This document shows, piece by piece, positions 43,467 to 52,125 of a stretch of 64,000 bases of DNA; within the stretch, counting starts at the first letter, position 1, and every line of letters begins with the position of its first letter. The position numbers and the translations under genes are program-made. This DNA comes from Myxococcaceae bacterium (GTDB lineage: Bacteria; Myxococcota_A; Polyangia; Polyangiales; Ga0077539), in NCBI GenBank assembly GCA_004297725.1, contig SCUS01000180.1:1-64000 (forward strand). The letters are read 5' to 3'. The notes under the pieces are model-generated. The model did no database searches. It saw only the letters and a list, made by a program, of their open reading frames with translations, and had not been told where the DNA came from.

Positions 43467-43546
43467 ACGGTGAGCATGGACCCGCGTGGTTCGATCGGTG
43501 TAACGTCCGATGGCGGGCCGTCGTCCGTCGTCGCGGTGGATGGGAC

Positions 43547-44242
43547 ATGACCGAAGATCCAAACCGAAAGACCTACCGGCAGTTCCAGTGCAGGGACTAC
43601 CTCTGGGATACCTACGAGCAGATGTCGCGAGAGCTCGAGTGCTCGGTCGACTACCTGATCAATGAAGCGATGCGCCACTACGCGCGCACCCAGGGCAAGG
43701 CCCAGCCTGGCGGCGCCGCTCCCCCGCAGCCCATGGGCCGCCCCGGGATGCCCACCGGAGCGCCGCCGAGCGGCCGCGCCGGCATGGGCACCGGGGCGCC
43801 GCTCCCGGGCATGAACGGCATGCGCCAGCCGGTGCCCTCGCCGGTCGGAGCCCCGTCGATGAACGGCCGCCCGATGGGCGCGTACCCCAACCAGGCCCCC
43901 GCGCAGCGCATGCCTCCGATGGCCCAGCAGCGGCCGCCCGCCCCGATGGCTCCCCCGAGCGGCGGCGTGCTCATGGCCGTCTTCGAGGGCCAGCGCTACC
44001 CGATCACCAAGGACGAGTTCTTCATAGGCCGCTCCAACAAGAGCTGCGACCTGATCGTGAAGGACCCCAACGTCTCCAGGCAGCACGCCCGCATCGTGCG
44101 CCACCAGGGCCAGTTCTGGATGGTCGACATGGGCAGCACCAACGGCATCGAGTACCAGGGCGGCCGCGTCGACCGCCGCCCCATCGCCGAGGGCGACGTC
44201 TTCCGCATCTGCGATCACGAGATCGTCTTCACCTACCGCTGA
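43547..44242 (+). CDS. RHH-like/FHA protein (paralogue 2)
   Basis: 231 residues with the same order as its neighbour: FQCRDYLWDTYEQMSRELECSVDYLINEAMRHYA (about 12-47), a shorter Pro/Met/Gly-rich linker (50-145) without the tight MGQPQ repeats, and an FHA domain (about 150-230; FFIGRSNKSCDLIV, NVSRQHARI, STNGIEY). The two ends are well conserved between the paralogues while the linkers differ, so selection acts on both terminal modules. GGTGTAACGT about 50 bp before the ATG may be its -10 element. Function unknown. Confidence 0.8.
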   Translation: MTEDPNRKTYRQFQCRDYLWDTYEQMSRELECSVDYLINEAMRHYARTQGKAQPGGAAPPQPMGRPGMPTGAPPSGRAGMGTGAPLPGMNGMRQPVPSPVGAPSMNGRPMGAYPNQAPAQRMPPMAQQRPPAPMAPPSGGVLMAVFEGQRYPITKDEFFIGRSNKSCDLIVKDPNVSRQHARIVRHQGQFWMVDMGSTNGIEYQGGRVDRRPIAEGDVFRICDHEIVFTYR

Positions 44243-44318
44243 CCTCCGCCGCGGGCGCATCACCTGCGACAAGCAATCCCCTTGTCACGGGTGCGACCTC
44301 CCGTGGAGACTCCGCGCC

Positions 44319-47039
44319 ATGCGTCGTCCTGCATGGTGGTTGGCAGTCCTGATCCCTGGTTCCTTGATGGCCTGCTCGTCGGCGTCGACGACCACCGACG
44401 CGGCGGTCCCGTCTGATCGCGGGCCCTCCGCCGACGCCGACGCAGCCGACGCGAGCGACGCCGCGCCTCCGGTCGATGGCGCGACGCTCTGCGAGGAGGA
44501 GCCCCCGACGCGCGAGTCGCTGAGCCCCACCGCCCTCTACCTCACCCCCGGCGCGCGCGCGGCCCTCACGCTGCGCATCGGCCGCGACCGCTGCGCGCCG
44601 ATCGCGCTACCGTCGAGCTCCGCCGCGGCGGGCGTCGCCACGGTGGGCGGCGCCTCGGTGACCGTCGCGGCGGGGGCCTCCACGGCGACCGTCGACGTCA
44701 CGGCCGTCGCGCCGGGCACCTCGGTGGTGACCGTCGGCGCGGCCACGGTGACGGTGACGGTGCTCGACCCGGCGCTGCCGTCGTGCGCCCCCACGACGCC
44801 TTCGTCCCGCGGGATGCTGCGCGCGGGCCAGACCGTGCGGGGCGCGAGCGGAGGGCCGCTGGAGCTGGTGACGGTGGGCCTCCCGATGGCGGCGACGGAG
44901 GTCTCGCCCCTCGAGGTCGAGCTCGCGTGCGCGGCCGATCAGGTGCCCGAGGGCTTCTCGGCCATCGGCCCCGCGGTGCGCTTCAACCCGGGGACGACGA
45001 AGCTGATGAGGGAGATCCCCTTCACGCTGCCGGTCAACGCCGCGCGCGTGCCGCCGGGCTTCGAGATGCAGGTGCAGCTCGCCTACACGGCGCCAGGGTT
45101 TCGCGCGCCGCGCATCGTGCCGGTGGCGGACGTGCACCTCACCAACGACGGCCGCGCGGTGACCTTCGAGGCCCCGAGGCTCGGCACCTGGCAGCCGGTG
45201 ATCCGCACCGGGCTGGGCACCCGCCGCACCCGGCAGCGGTTTACCTTCCACAGTATTCTGGGCGCCTCCATGGGCTCGGCGGGCGCGGGCATGATCGGCA
45301 TGCGCAACCTCGACCTCTTCGACTTCATCGCCCCCCTCGGCGGCCCGGTCGACTGGAACTACCTCGGCCATTACATCCAGAACTGGCACATGGGCGGGTT
45401 CTGCACGGCGGCGCAGCGCGCGGCCGACCCGGCCGGCTGTGCGATGGGCTCGAGCGTCGACCGCACGCCCCCCTCGGGCGACCTCTACGAGCGCCGGCAG
45501 CACTTCGAGGAGTGGTTCTTCCCCGACGGGTGGGAGGGCCAGGGCGGCACCTTCGATCGGATGTCGTACATCCAGATCTTCCGCGACCTCACGAGGATGT
45601 TCGGCAACGCGGTGACGCCTCCGGGGATGACCGGCGTGCTGCCGAGGGGCGTGCCCGACACGGAGCTCACCCGCTCGGACAGCGCCCGCTGCGCGACCCC
45701 GGTCACGCTCACCAACTACTACGACCGGGAGTACAACCCCGACGGCTCGCTGCCGGTGGTGACCTTCTGCGACGGGACGCACGCGCCCGGGCGCTCGGGG
45801 CGCTGGGACGGCGCCCGAGGCAACTTCCCGATGGAGGTGTCGCTCGCGGTGGACGTCAACCGCAACGGGCGGCGCGACGCGGGCGAGCCCGTGCTCCGGC
45901 GCTTCTTCGAGGCCTTCCAGGACACGGGCACCGACGGGCGCGCGTCGGCGGACGAGCCGGGCTTCAACGCCATGACCAACCCCGACCCCGCGCAGGACGA
46001 CTACGACCGGCAGTTCAACCCGAGCGGCACCGAGGGGAACTTCAGCCGCGAGGAGGGCGAGGCCTTCGACGACCGCGGCATCGACGGCGTGGCCTGCCCG
46101 ACGGGCGAGACCTGCCCCTACGACGTCGGCGAGGGCAACGGCCGCTGGGACCAGAACCCCGGCTGGGAGCGCTTCTCCCAGGTGAACCCGCGCAACCTCG
46201 CCGCCCGCACCGCCACCGCCGCGCAGCTCGCCCGGGTGGGCATCTGGACCGACGGCGGCGTGCACGACCTCTTCAACTTCGCGACGGTGTCCAACCACTT
46301 CGTCGGCGCCCTCGCGCAGCGCGGCCTGCCGGTGCACTACTACAACAACTTCGCCTCGCTCGGCGCCGACCGGCTGCCGGAGTCGCCCTTCCCGCACGAC
46401 CTCGTGGACTACGCGCACATGCCGAGCCACGTGATGCTCCGCTACGGCAACCCCGACGCCACCATGACCGAGCTGGTCAACGGCGACGGCGGCCACGTCG
46501 GGACCATCCCCCAGATCACCAGCCGGCTCTACACCTCGCTCTTCTGGATGGCCGCGCGATGGCCCGGCGGCGACCGCCGCGCGGCGCGCTACTCCACCGA
46601 GTTCGACAACGCCGGGCGCTGCTCCAACGGGTACTTCTGCACCTTCGACTTCCGCTCCGACCGCTCCGGTCGCAACGGTCCGGTGAGCGTGTACCTGCCG
46701 CCGGGCTACCACGACCCGGAGAACGCCAACGTGCGCTACCCCGTGGTCTACTTCCTCCACGGCTACGGCCAGCAGCCCTCCGACCTCGTGGCCACCGGGC
46801 TCATCGTCGGCAACTTCATGGCCCTCAGCAGCATCCCCTCCTGGCGGCGGCCGCAGAAGTTCATCATGGTGTTCCCGGACGGGCGCTGCCGCCCGCAGGA
46901 CAACTGCCTGCGGGGGACCTTCTATACCGACTCCCCCGTCGGTAGCGCCCAGATGGAGACCTACTTCCTCGACCTCTACCAGTACATCGACCGCAGCTAC
47001 CGAGTGCGCATGCCCGAGGAGGTCGAGGTCGTCGACTGA
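44319..47039 (+). CDS. Large lipoprotein esterase with apparently circularly permuted alpha/beta-hydrolase domain
   Basis: 906 residues. Signal peptide ending LMACS, Asp/Ala linker, an Ig-like domain (about 60-155), and a beta region to about 300. The hydrolase elements then appear in unusual order. The nucleophile elbow GASMG (Ser317) comes first with MIGMRNLDLFDFIAPLGGP; the likely catalytic His726 is in GDGGHVGT. The strand with the oxyanion HG (VVYFLHGYG, His814) and MVFPDGR...YFLDLYQYIDRSYRV come last and close the protein. In esterase D-type enzymes the HG strand precedes the elbow. A long insertion (about 500-620) with DVNRNGRRDAGEP-like loops may bind calcium. Secreted ester hydrolase; substrate unknown. 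Confidence 0.75.
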   Translation: MRRPAWWLAVLIPGSLMACSSASTTTDAAVPSDRGPSADADAADASDAAPPVDGATLCEEEPPTRESLSPTALYLTPGARAALTLRIGRDRCAPIALPSSSAAAGVATVGGASVTVAAGASTATVDVTAVAPGTSVVTVGAATVTVTVLDPALPSCAPTTPSSRGMLRAGQTVRGASGGPLELVTVGLPMAATEVSPLEVELACAADQVPEGFSAIGPAVRFNPGTTKLMREIPFTLPVNAARVPPGFEMQVQLAYTAPGFRAPRIVPVADVHLTNDGRAVTFEAPRLGTWQPVIRTGLGTRRTRQRFTFHSILGASMGSAGAGMIGMRNLDLFDFIAPLGGPVDWNYLGHYIQNWHMGGFCTAAQRAADPAGCAMGSSVDRTPPSGDLYERRQHFEEWFFPDGWEGQGGTFDRMSYIQIFRDLTRMFGNAVTPPGMTGVLPRGVPDTELTRSDSARCATPVTLTNYYDREYNPDGSLPVVTFCDGTHAPGRSGRWDGARGNFPMEVSLAVDVNRNGRRDAGEPVLRRFFEAFQDTGTDGRASADEPGFNAMTNPDPAQDDYDRQFNPSGTEGNFSREEGEAFDDRGIDGVACPTGETCPYDVGEGNGRWDQNPGWERFSQVNPRNLAARTATAAQLARVGIWTDGGVHDLFNFATVSNHFVGALAQRGLPVHYYNNFASLGADRLPESPFPHDLVDYAHMPSHVMLRYGNPDATMTELVNGDGGHVGTIPQITSRLYTSLFWMAARWPGGDRRAARYSTEFDNAGRCSNGYFCTFDFRSDRSGRNGPVSVYLPPGYHDPENANVRYPVVYFLHGYGQQPSDLVATGLIVGNFMALSSIPSWRRPQKFIMVFPDGRCRPQDNCLRGTFYTDSPVGSAQMETYFLDLYQYIDRSYRVRMPEEVEVVD

Positions 47040-47079
47040 ACCTTTTCCTCCGACCGGGTGTCGATGCAGGACACCACCG

Positions 47080-49056
47080 ATGACCAGGCACCCCGCCCCC
47101 CTCCTCGCCTCCGCCCTCTCGATCCTCCTCGCCAGCTCCGGCGCCTCCGCGCAGACCGCCGTGGAGCTCTTCGAGCGCGGCGCCGCGCGCCTCACCCTCG
47201 ACGGGCTCATCCGCGAGTGGTCGGGCTTCGGCCAGCTCCGCGCCGTCGACGACCGATCGAGCGTCACCGCCGGCCTCGCCTCGTGGCGCGGCAGCGACGA
47301 CGCCTCCTTCGGCTACGCCCTCGCCCGCGACGACGACGGCCTCTGGATCGCCGCGGAGGTGCGCGACGACACCCTCGTCCGCTCCGCCGCGCACGCCGAC
47401 GCCGACGACCACCTCAGCGTCGCCCTCGCGGTCACCACCCCGGAGGGCCGCACCATCGCCTACGAGCTCGACCTCTACCCGGGAGAGCCCGGCTCCTTCC
47501 CCGGGGCGGTGCGCCTCCGCGTCGGAGGCCGAGGGGCCGTCGCTCGCGCGGAGATCGTCGAGGCCCCGCTGCCCGACCGCGTGGGCTTCACCCTCGAGGC
47601 CCGCATCCCCTGGAGCGCCATCCCCGAGGTGCGCGCCCGCCTCGCGTCCCTTCGGGCGAGGGTCGCCTACGCCGACGCCGACGCTCCCCGACGCGCCTCC
47701 GCCGACTCGGTGATCGCCACCGGCCCTGGCGACGGGGCCCACCCCGAGGCGATGCCCCTCGCCGTGGGCGCCAGCGCCCCGCCCGCGCCCAGCGCGCTGC
47801 TCGACCGGTTTCGCTCGGAGCACGGGGTGACCGCGCCGGCCCGACTCGACCGCACCGTCGACCTCGCGGGAGACCCGAGGCCCGAGCGGGTGGTGGTGTT
47901 CCCAGGCTACGTGGTGGCCCTCGGGCCGGGCGTGGCGCAGGGCACCGCGTACGCCTTCATCCGCCTGCCCGCCCGCAACAACGACGACCTGCTCGACGTG
48001 ACCGTGCGCGATCTTACCGGCGACGGTAAGAGCGAGGTGGTGCTGCGCCAGCGCGCGGGCACCGAAGGCGGCTTCACCCGCGAGCTGCTCACGGTCTACC
48101 GCGTCGACGAGGGGGGAAACCTCCAGCAGGTGTTCACCCACGAGGTGGGGCGCGCCCAGGGAGCCAGCCGGCTGAGCGACCGGGTGTCGTACGAGCCCTC
48201 GGGGCTGCGCATCGAGGCCGGTACGCCGGTGGGATTCACCGCCGCCACGTGGCCCTCGGCGACCGAGGCCGGCGTGGAGGCCCCGCTCACCCCGTGGAGC
48301 GCCGACCGGGAGAGGGTCTTCGCCTGGAGCCCCGGCGCGCGGACCTTCACCCTCGCGAGGAGCGAGCGCAACGCGCCCGTCGCAGCAGCGGCGGCGACGG
48401 CGATTACCCCGGCGGGTAATGCCCCGGGCCCGGCTCCCCTCGCGGCGGACCTCGACGGGGTGCTGCGGCTCTTCCGTCAGCGGGAGAGCCTCCCCGAGGG
48501 CGCCGCGCCGTCGCACCGGGCGAGCGGCGACGTGGCCGAGGACGCCACCGCCGAGGAGGTGCTGGTCTTCGGTCGGACGCTGGTGGTGGTGGGCCCGCGC
48601 TTCTACGGCGGGCGGTCGTACTACTCGGTCGCGCTGCCGCTGGCCGAGGGCGACGCGGTGCTCGACCTGCGACTGGCCGACCTTACCGGGGACGGTAAGC
48701 GCGAGGCGGTGCTGCGGGTGCGACGCGCGGTCACCGCGCAGGTGCAGGGCGCCGCGGTGAGCTCGCAGCGGGAGATGATCCTCGGCTACACGGTGACCGG
48801 AGAGCGGCGGGGGAGGGTCTTCGCCGCGGAAGTCGCGAGGCGCGTGGGCGACCACGCGGTGGTCAACGAGGTGGGCGCTCTCGGCAACGGCTCGGTCACG
48901 CTGCGCAGCGGCTCGGCGCAGGGATGGACCGCCGCGACCTACCCCTTCCACGACGCGCCGCCGCAGGGCTTCTTCCCGCTGCTTCTGCCCTGGGAGCCCG
49001 CGCAGCGGCAGGTCACCTACCGCTGGGCGGGGAGCGCCTTCGAGCGGGCGCCGTGA
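47080..49056 (+). CDS. Exported CBM9-like protein with two FG-GAP-like units
   Basis: 658 residues with a signal peptide cleaved after SGASAQ. Residues about 30-220 resemble a CBM9-like beta-sandwich: LDGLIREWSGF, YALARDDDGLWIAAEVRDDTL, DHLSVALAV, FTLEARIPWSAIP. Two long repeats follow, centred on VTVRDLTGDGKSEVVLR (about 305-325) and LRLADLTGDGKREAVLR (about 530-550), whose DxTGDGK loops are FG-GAP/VCBS-like calcium sites. There is no catalytic domain. Three TTACC-N6-GGTAA palindromes lie inside this gene. The GTG of the next gene overlaps its stop. Confidence 0.72.
   Translation: MTRHPAPLLASALSILLASSGASAQTAVELFERGAARLTLDGLIREWSGFGQLRAVDDRSSVTAGLASWRGSDDASFGYALARDDDGLWIAAEVRDDTLVRSAAHADADDHLSVALAVTTPEGRTIAYELDLYPGEPGSFPGAVRLRVGGRGAVARAEIVEAPLPDRVGFTLEARIPWSAIPEVRARLASLRARVAYADADAPRRASADSVIATGPGDGAHPEAMPLAVGASAPPAPSALLDRFRSEHGVTAPARLDRTVDLAGDPRPERVVVFPGYVVALGPGVAQGTAYAFIRLPARNNDDLLDVTVRDLTGDGKSEVVLRQRAGTEGGFTRELLTVYRVDEGGNLQQVFTHEVGRAQGASRLSDRVSYEPSGLRIEAGTPVGFTAATWPSATEAGVEAPLTPWSADRERVFAWSPGARTFTLARSERNAPVAAAAATAITPAGNAPGPAPLAADLDGVLRLFRQRESLPEGAAPSHRASGDVAEDATAEEVLVFGRTLVVVGPRFYGGRSYYSVALPLAEGDAVLDLRLADLTGDGKREAVLRVRRAVTAQVQGAAVSSQREMILGYTVTGERRGRVFAAEVARRVGDHAVVNEVGALGNGSVTLRSGSAQGWTAATYPFHDAPPQGFFPLLLPWEPAQRQVTYRWAGSAFERAP
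48014..48029. other. Palindrome TTACC-N6-GGTAA (copy 2)
   Basis: CTTACC-GGCGAC-GGTAAG within the first DLTGDGK codon block of the 47080 gene. It is identical in arms and spacing to copies at 20508 and 48683. Confidence 0.55.
48404..48419. other. Palindrome TTACC-N6-GGTAA (copy 3)
   Basis: ATTACC-CCGGCG-GGTAAT in the linker between the two repeats; it codes for I-T-P-A-G-N, so its presence is not explained by the DLTGDGK protein motif. Confidence 0.55.
48683..48698. other. Palindrome TTACC-N6-GGTAA (copy 4)
   Basis: CTTACC-GGGGAC-GGTAAG in the second DLTGDGK codon block. It may descend from the same duplication as copy 2, but the palindrome is intact. Confidence 0.55.
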
Positions 49057-50207
49057 GGGTCGCGCTCGCGCTGGGCTGGGCGCTGCTGGTCGGCTGCGGT
49101 CGCACGGTGAGCCCGGAGCCCGCGGTCGACGGAGGCGCGGCGGAGGTGATGGAGGAGCCCGGCTGCGCGGCGGACGCGGAGTGCGACGACGACGTGGCGT
49201 GCACCGCCGACCGCTGCGTGGACGCTCGCTGCGTGCGCGTCGCGGTGCCCTCTCGCTGTGGCGACGGGACGGTGTGCGACGCGCTCCGGGGCTGCGTCGA
49301 CCCGCGCTGCCGCGACGGGGGATCGACCTGCGAGGCGGACGGCGGCGTGGCCTGCGTCGACCTCGGCGCGTCGACCACGGACTGCGGCCGCTGCGGCGTG
49401 CGCTGCCGGGTGGGGGACGTGTGCGACCGGGGGGCGTGCGTCCCGCCGCTGCGAGGGCCGAGCGCGCGGTGCCGGAGGGCGAGCGACTGCCGGGAGCCCT
49501 TCGCCTGCGACGCCGACGTGGGCGGGGTGTGCTCGCTCCCCTGCGACCCCAACGACCCCGGGGCGGCCGCGTGCGGGGCGGGGGCGACCTGCCTCTCGCT
49601 CGACGGGGAGATGGGGCGGTGCCTGAGGGCGTGCGACCCGAGGGAGCGCACGGTCAACCGGGGCGCCTGCTCGTCGGGCCAGGTGTGCACCGCGCTCTGG
49701 CTCACCAACGACCTCAGCCGGCTGGGAGAGGCCGCGTGCGTGGGCTTCTGCCAGAGCGACCTCGACTGCCAGGGCGACCCCCGGGGAGGGCGGTGCAGCC
49801 TGCGCACCGGGGCCTGCGGGGCGCGCGCGGACGACAGCCGCATGGCCGTCGACGGGACGCTCTGCGACGCCAGCGCCCTCGACCCGGCGGGCCGCAGCCT
49901 GCGCTGCCGCGGGTACTGCGCCCGGGTGGGCACCGGGAGCGTGGGGCTCTGCGCCAGCCTGATCGAGCGCTCGACGCGCCAGCGCTGCTACGACGACCCG
50001 GCGACGATGACGCCGCTCGGCCCGGTGGGGGCCGACAACCTCGGGCTGTGCGTCTACCGCGCCTGCATCGACGGCTGCGCCTGCGCGGGCGGCGCCGCGT
50101 GCATCTACCCCGAGGACCGCGAGGGCCGACCCCAGCCGGGGCCCACGCGCTATTGCCTCCCGCCGACGCGCTCCCAGCCCGTGGGGGCCGCCTGCCCTAC
50201 GCGCTGA
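49053..50207 (+). CDS. Cys-rich lipoprotein
   Basis: 384 residues from GTG 49053, overlapping the previous stop as GTGA. The short signal peptide ends LLVGC. The mature protein contains more than 40 Cys in small modules: CAADAECDDDVACTADRCVDARC, CVDLGASTTDCGRCGVRC, CRRASDCREPFACDADVGGVCSLPC, CQSDLDCQGDPRGGRC. These are of the kind widely found in myxobacterial surface lipoproteins and are presumably disulfide-bonded. Coupling to the CBM9/FG-GAP gene suggests they act together at the cell surface. No enzymatic motif. Confidence 0.78.
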   Translation: MRVALALGWALLVGCGRTVSPEPAVDGGAAEVMEEPGCAADAECDDDVACTADRCVDARCVRVAVPSRCGDGTVCDALRGCVDPRCRDGGSTCEADGGVACVDLGASTTDCGRCGVRCRVGDVCDRGACVPPLRGPSARCRRASDCREPFACDADVGGVCSLPCDPNDPGAAACGAGATCLSLDGEMGRCLRACDPRERTVNRGACSSGQVCTALWLTNDLSRLGEAACVGFCQSDLDCQGDPRGGRCSLRTGACGARADDSRMAVDGTLCDASALDPAGRSLRCRGYCARVGTGSVGLCASLIERSTRQRCYDDPATMTPLGPVGADNLGLCVYRACIDGCACAGGAACIYPEDREGRPQPGPTRYCLPPTRSQPVGAACPTR

Positions 50208-50256
50208 GCGACGATGGAGCGCCGCGGCCGACGGGCTCTGCGATAGGCTCGCGGCC

Positions 50257-51351
50257 ATGCAGCATCCGGTTGATCTGACCCAGCTCCCCGAAGGCGCGCG
50301 CAAGGTGCTCGCCGGCCCCGCACCGCTGAAGATGATGGCCGCGCGAGGCATGGCGCCGCTGCCCCCGGTGGCGATGATGTGCGCGCTCTACGGGCTCGCG
50401 TGGAGCGACGACGCGGGCCTGCGAGACGCGGCCACGAAGACCCTGCTGGGGCTCCCCGAGGCGGTGGTGGGCGCGGCGCTCGGGGCGCCGGAGTTTCCCG
50501 CGGCGGTGCTCGACGACTTCGCCGCGAGGGCGGTGGGAAACCGCGCCTACGTCGAGCGCGTGGTGCGCCACCCCAACGCGGCCGGGGAGACCGTCGCCCG
50601 CATCGCCCGCACCTGCGACGAGGCGCTCTCGGAGACCATCGCGCAGAACGAGCAGCGGCTGCTCTCTTCGCCGGAGATCATCGAGGCGCTCTACCTCAAC
50701 CCCGCGACCCGCATGTCGACCTCCGACCGCATCGTGGAGTTCGCCGCGCGCAACGGGCTGAAGGTGAGCATCCCGGGCTTCGAGCAGATCGTCGCCGCGC
50801 TCAAGAACCAGGTGATCCCGCCCCCGAGCGAGGTGCCGCTGGAGCGCGACGCGGCCTTCGTCGTCGCGCTGGAGGAGGCGCGGGAGTTCAGCCTCGACGA
50901 CATCGAGGAGGACGACGACGGCGAGCTGCGGGTGAAGGAGGGCGCCCGCAAGGCCGAGAAGAAGCTCGAGGACATGAACGTGACGGAGAAGATCCGCACG
51001 GCGATGCTGGGCAACGCGCTGCAGCGCTCGCTGCTCATCCGCTCGACCAACCGCCTGGTGGCGGCGGCGGTGCTCGACTCGCCGAAGATCGGCGACGACG
51101 AGATCATCAAGATCGCCGCGAGCCGCGCGGTGAGCGACGACATCCTCCGGCGCATCTCGAGCCGCGGTCCGTGGCTCAGGCTCTACGAGGTGAAGCTCAA
51201 CCTGGTGAGCAACCCGAAGACGCCGGTGGGCGAGGCGATGAAGCTGATCGTGCACCTGCGCGAGAGCGACATGAAGCGCGTCGCGGCCAGCAAGAACGTC
51301 TCGGCGGCGGTGCGCACCGCGGCCAACAACCACCTCAAGAAGCGGAAGTAG
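50257..51351 (+). CDS. Hypothetical cytoplasmic alpha-helical repeat protein
   Basis: 364 residues with no signal peptide or membrane helix. It is almost wholly helical and contains units such as RVVRHPNAAGETVARIARTCDEALSETIAQN, RLLSSPEIIEALYLNP, and LNLVSNPKTPVGEAMKLIVHL, which resemble leucine-rich-variant/HEAT-like solenoid repeats. A central acidic stretch (SLDDIEEDDDGEL) divides the protein. It ends in a basic LKKRK. I do not recognise a named family. ATG 50257 is 49 bp after the previous stop. Confidence 0.7.
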   Translation: MQHPVDLTQLPEGARKVLAGPAPLKMMAARGMAPLPPVAMMCALYGLAWSDDAGLRDAATKTLLGLPEAVVGAALGAPEFPAAVLDDFAARAVGNRAYVERVVRHPNAAGETVARIARTCDEALSETIAQNEQRLLSSPEIIEALYLNPATRMSTSDRIVEFAARNGLKVSIPGFEQIVAALKNQVIPPPSEVPLERDAAFVVALEEAREFSLDDIEEDDDGELRVKEGARKAEKKLEDMNVTEKIRTAMLGNALQRSLLIRSTNRLVAAAVLDSPKIGDDEIIKIAASRAVSDDILRRISSRGPWLRLYEVKLNLVSNPKTPVGEAMKLIVHLRESDMKRVAASKNVSAAVRTAANNHLKKRK

Positions 51352-51355
51352 GCCT

Positions 51356-51520
51356 TCAGGTCGACGCGCGGCCTCGGGCGAAGAAGGACACCACCGCCAG
51401 GGCGAGGGCGACGAAGAACAGGATCTTCGCGGCGCCCGCAGCGCCCGCGGCGATTCCGCCGAAGCCGAAGACCGCGGCGATGATGGCGATGACGAAGAAG
51501 ACGACGGCGTAGTGCATCAT
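51356..51520 (-). CDS. DUF1328 (YtjA-like) small membrane protein
   Basis: 54 residues, typical for the family. Two membrane helices with the signature FGFGGIAAGAAGAAKILFFV match YtjA-type proteins, which are often associated with stress or stationary phase. ATG 51520 (ATG 51517 is equally possible) is preceded by AGGAGAG at suitable spacing. Convergent with the helical repeat protein; the stops are 5 bp apart. Molecular function is unknown. Confidence 0.88.
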   Translation of the reverse strand: MMHYAVVFFVIAIIAAVFGFGGIAAGAAGAAKILFFVALALAVVSFFARGRAST

Positions 51521-51545
51521 TGGTGGTCTCTCCTGGTGATGGGCC

Positions 51546-51914
51546 TCAGGCGACCCGTCGGGGCGCCATGCGATGGAGGAGAGGAGCAGGATGCGGGCCG
51601 GGGGATGGTGCGCCGCGCCGCGCACGAGGCACCGGGTGCGTCAGAGCGTCTTGTGACGGGAGCGCCCCGAGGGGGCGTTGGCGTCGGGTGCGCCGTCGCT
51701 CGGCGGGGGCCTCGCGGGAGAGCATGAACTCGCCGCCCAGCCAGGCCACCAGCGCGCCCATGGCGAGCGCGAGCAGGTCGACCGCGAGCAGGGAGGCCGA
51801 GGGCGTCGCGATGCCCACGCTGGCGCGCATGAACGCGATCAGCACCAGCAGCACGAGGGGCGCGTGGGCCAGCTTGGCGTAGTCAGAGCGGTCGGGCTGG
51901 TGGCGGGTGTTCAC
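51546..51914 (-). CDS. Possible small membrane protein, DUF2231-like
   Basis: 122 residues from GTG 51914 with AAGG upstream. Two membrane helices (APLVLLVLIAFM and VDLLALAMGALVAWLGGEFM); the AWLGGE end of the second helix recalls the C-terminal part of DUF2231 proteins, but the N-terminal helices of that family are missing. The C-terminal half is Arg/Pro-rich. The frame is also open further upstream without a better start. It would be upstream of, and may be co-transcribed with, the DUF1328 gene. Uncertain as a gene. Confidence 0.42.
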   Translation of the reverse strand: MNTRHQPDRSDYAKLAHAPLVLLVLIAFMRASVGIATPSASLLAVDLLALAMGALVAWLGGEFMLSREAPAERRRTRRQRPLGALPSQDALTHPVPRARRGAPSPGPHPAPLLHRMAPRRVA

Positions 51915-52100
51915 GGGACCTTCGGTGCTCCTTCGCGGTGCGCTCGTGGGAGGGAGGGGGGGGCCTCGGCGGCACTCATCGCAGTGCATCCCTCGCGCCG
52001 CCAGAAAGCGTCGAAGAGCGCGGGGAAGACCGCTGGGGCGCCTCGCCACAGGCGTGGCGTAGATGTGTAGGACGGGGGGAGGAAGGCCTCCGCGCCCGGT

Positions 52101-52109
52101 GCTAGAGAG
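52101..52109 (+). promoter_or_regulatory. Putative extended -10 element
   Basis: TG-C-TAGAGA ends 16 bp before the ATG at 52126, leaving a leader of about ten bases. It resembles other TGNTA-type elements in the window. Confidence 0.3.
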
Positions 52110-52125
52110 CCTCCATCCCCCTCCG

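Noticed and set aside
44607..47267. 886-codon minus-strand frame opposite the esterase gene
   Set aside because: Low-complexity Ala/Gly/Arg/His/Val composition typical of antisense to GC-rich coding DNA; no recognisable start or domain.
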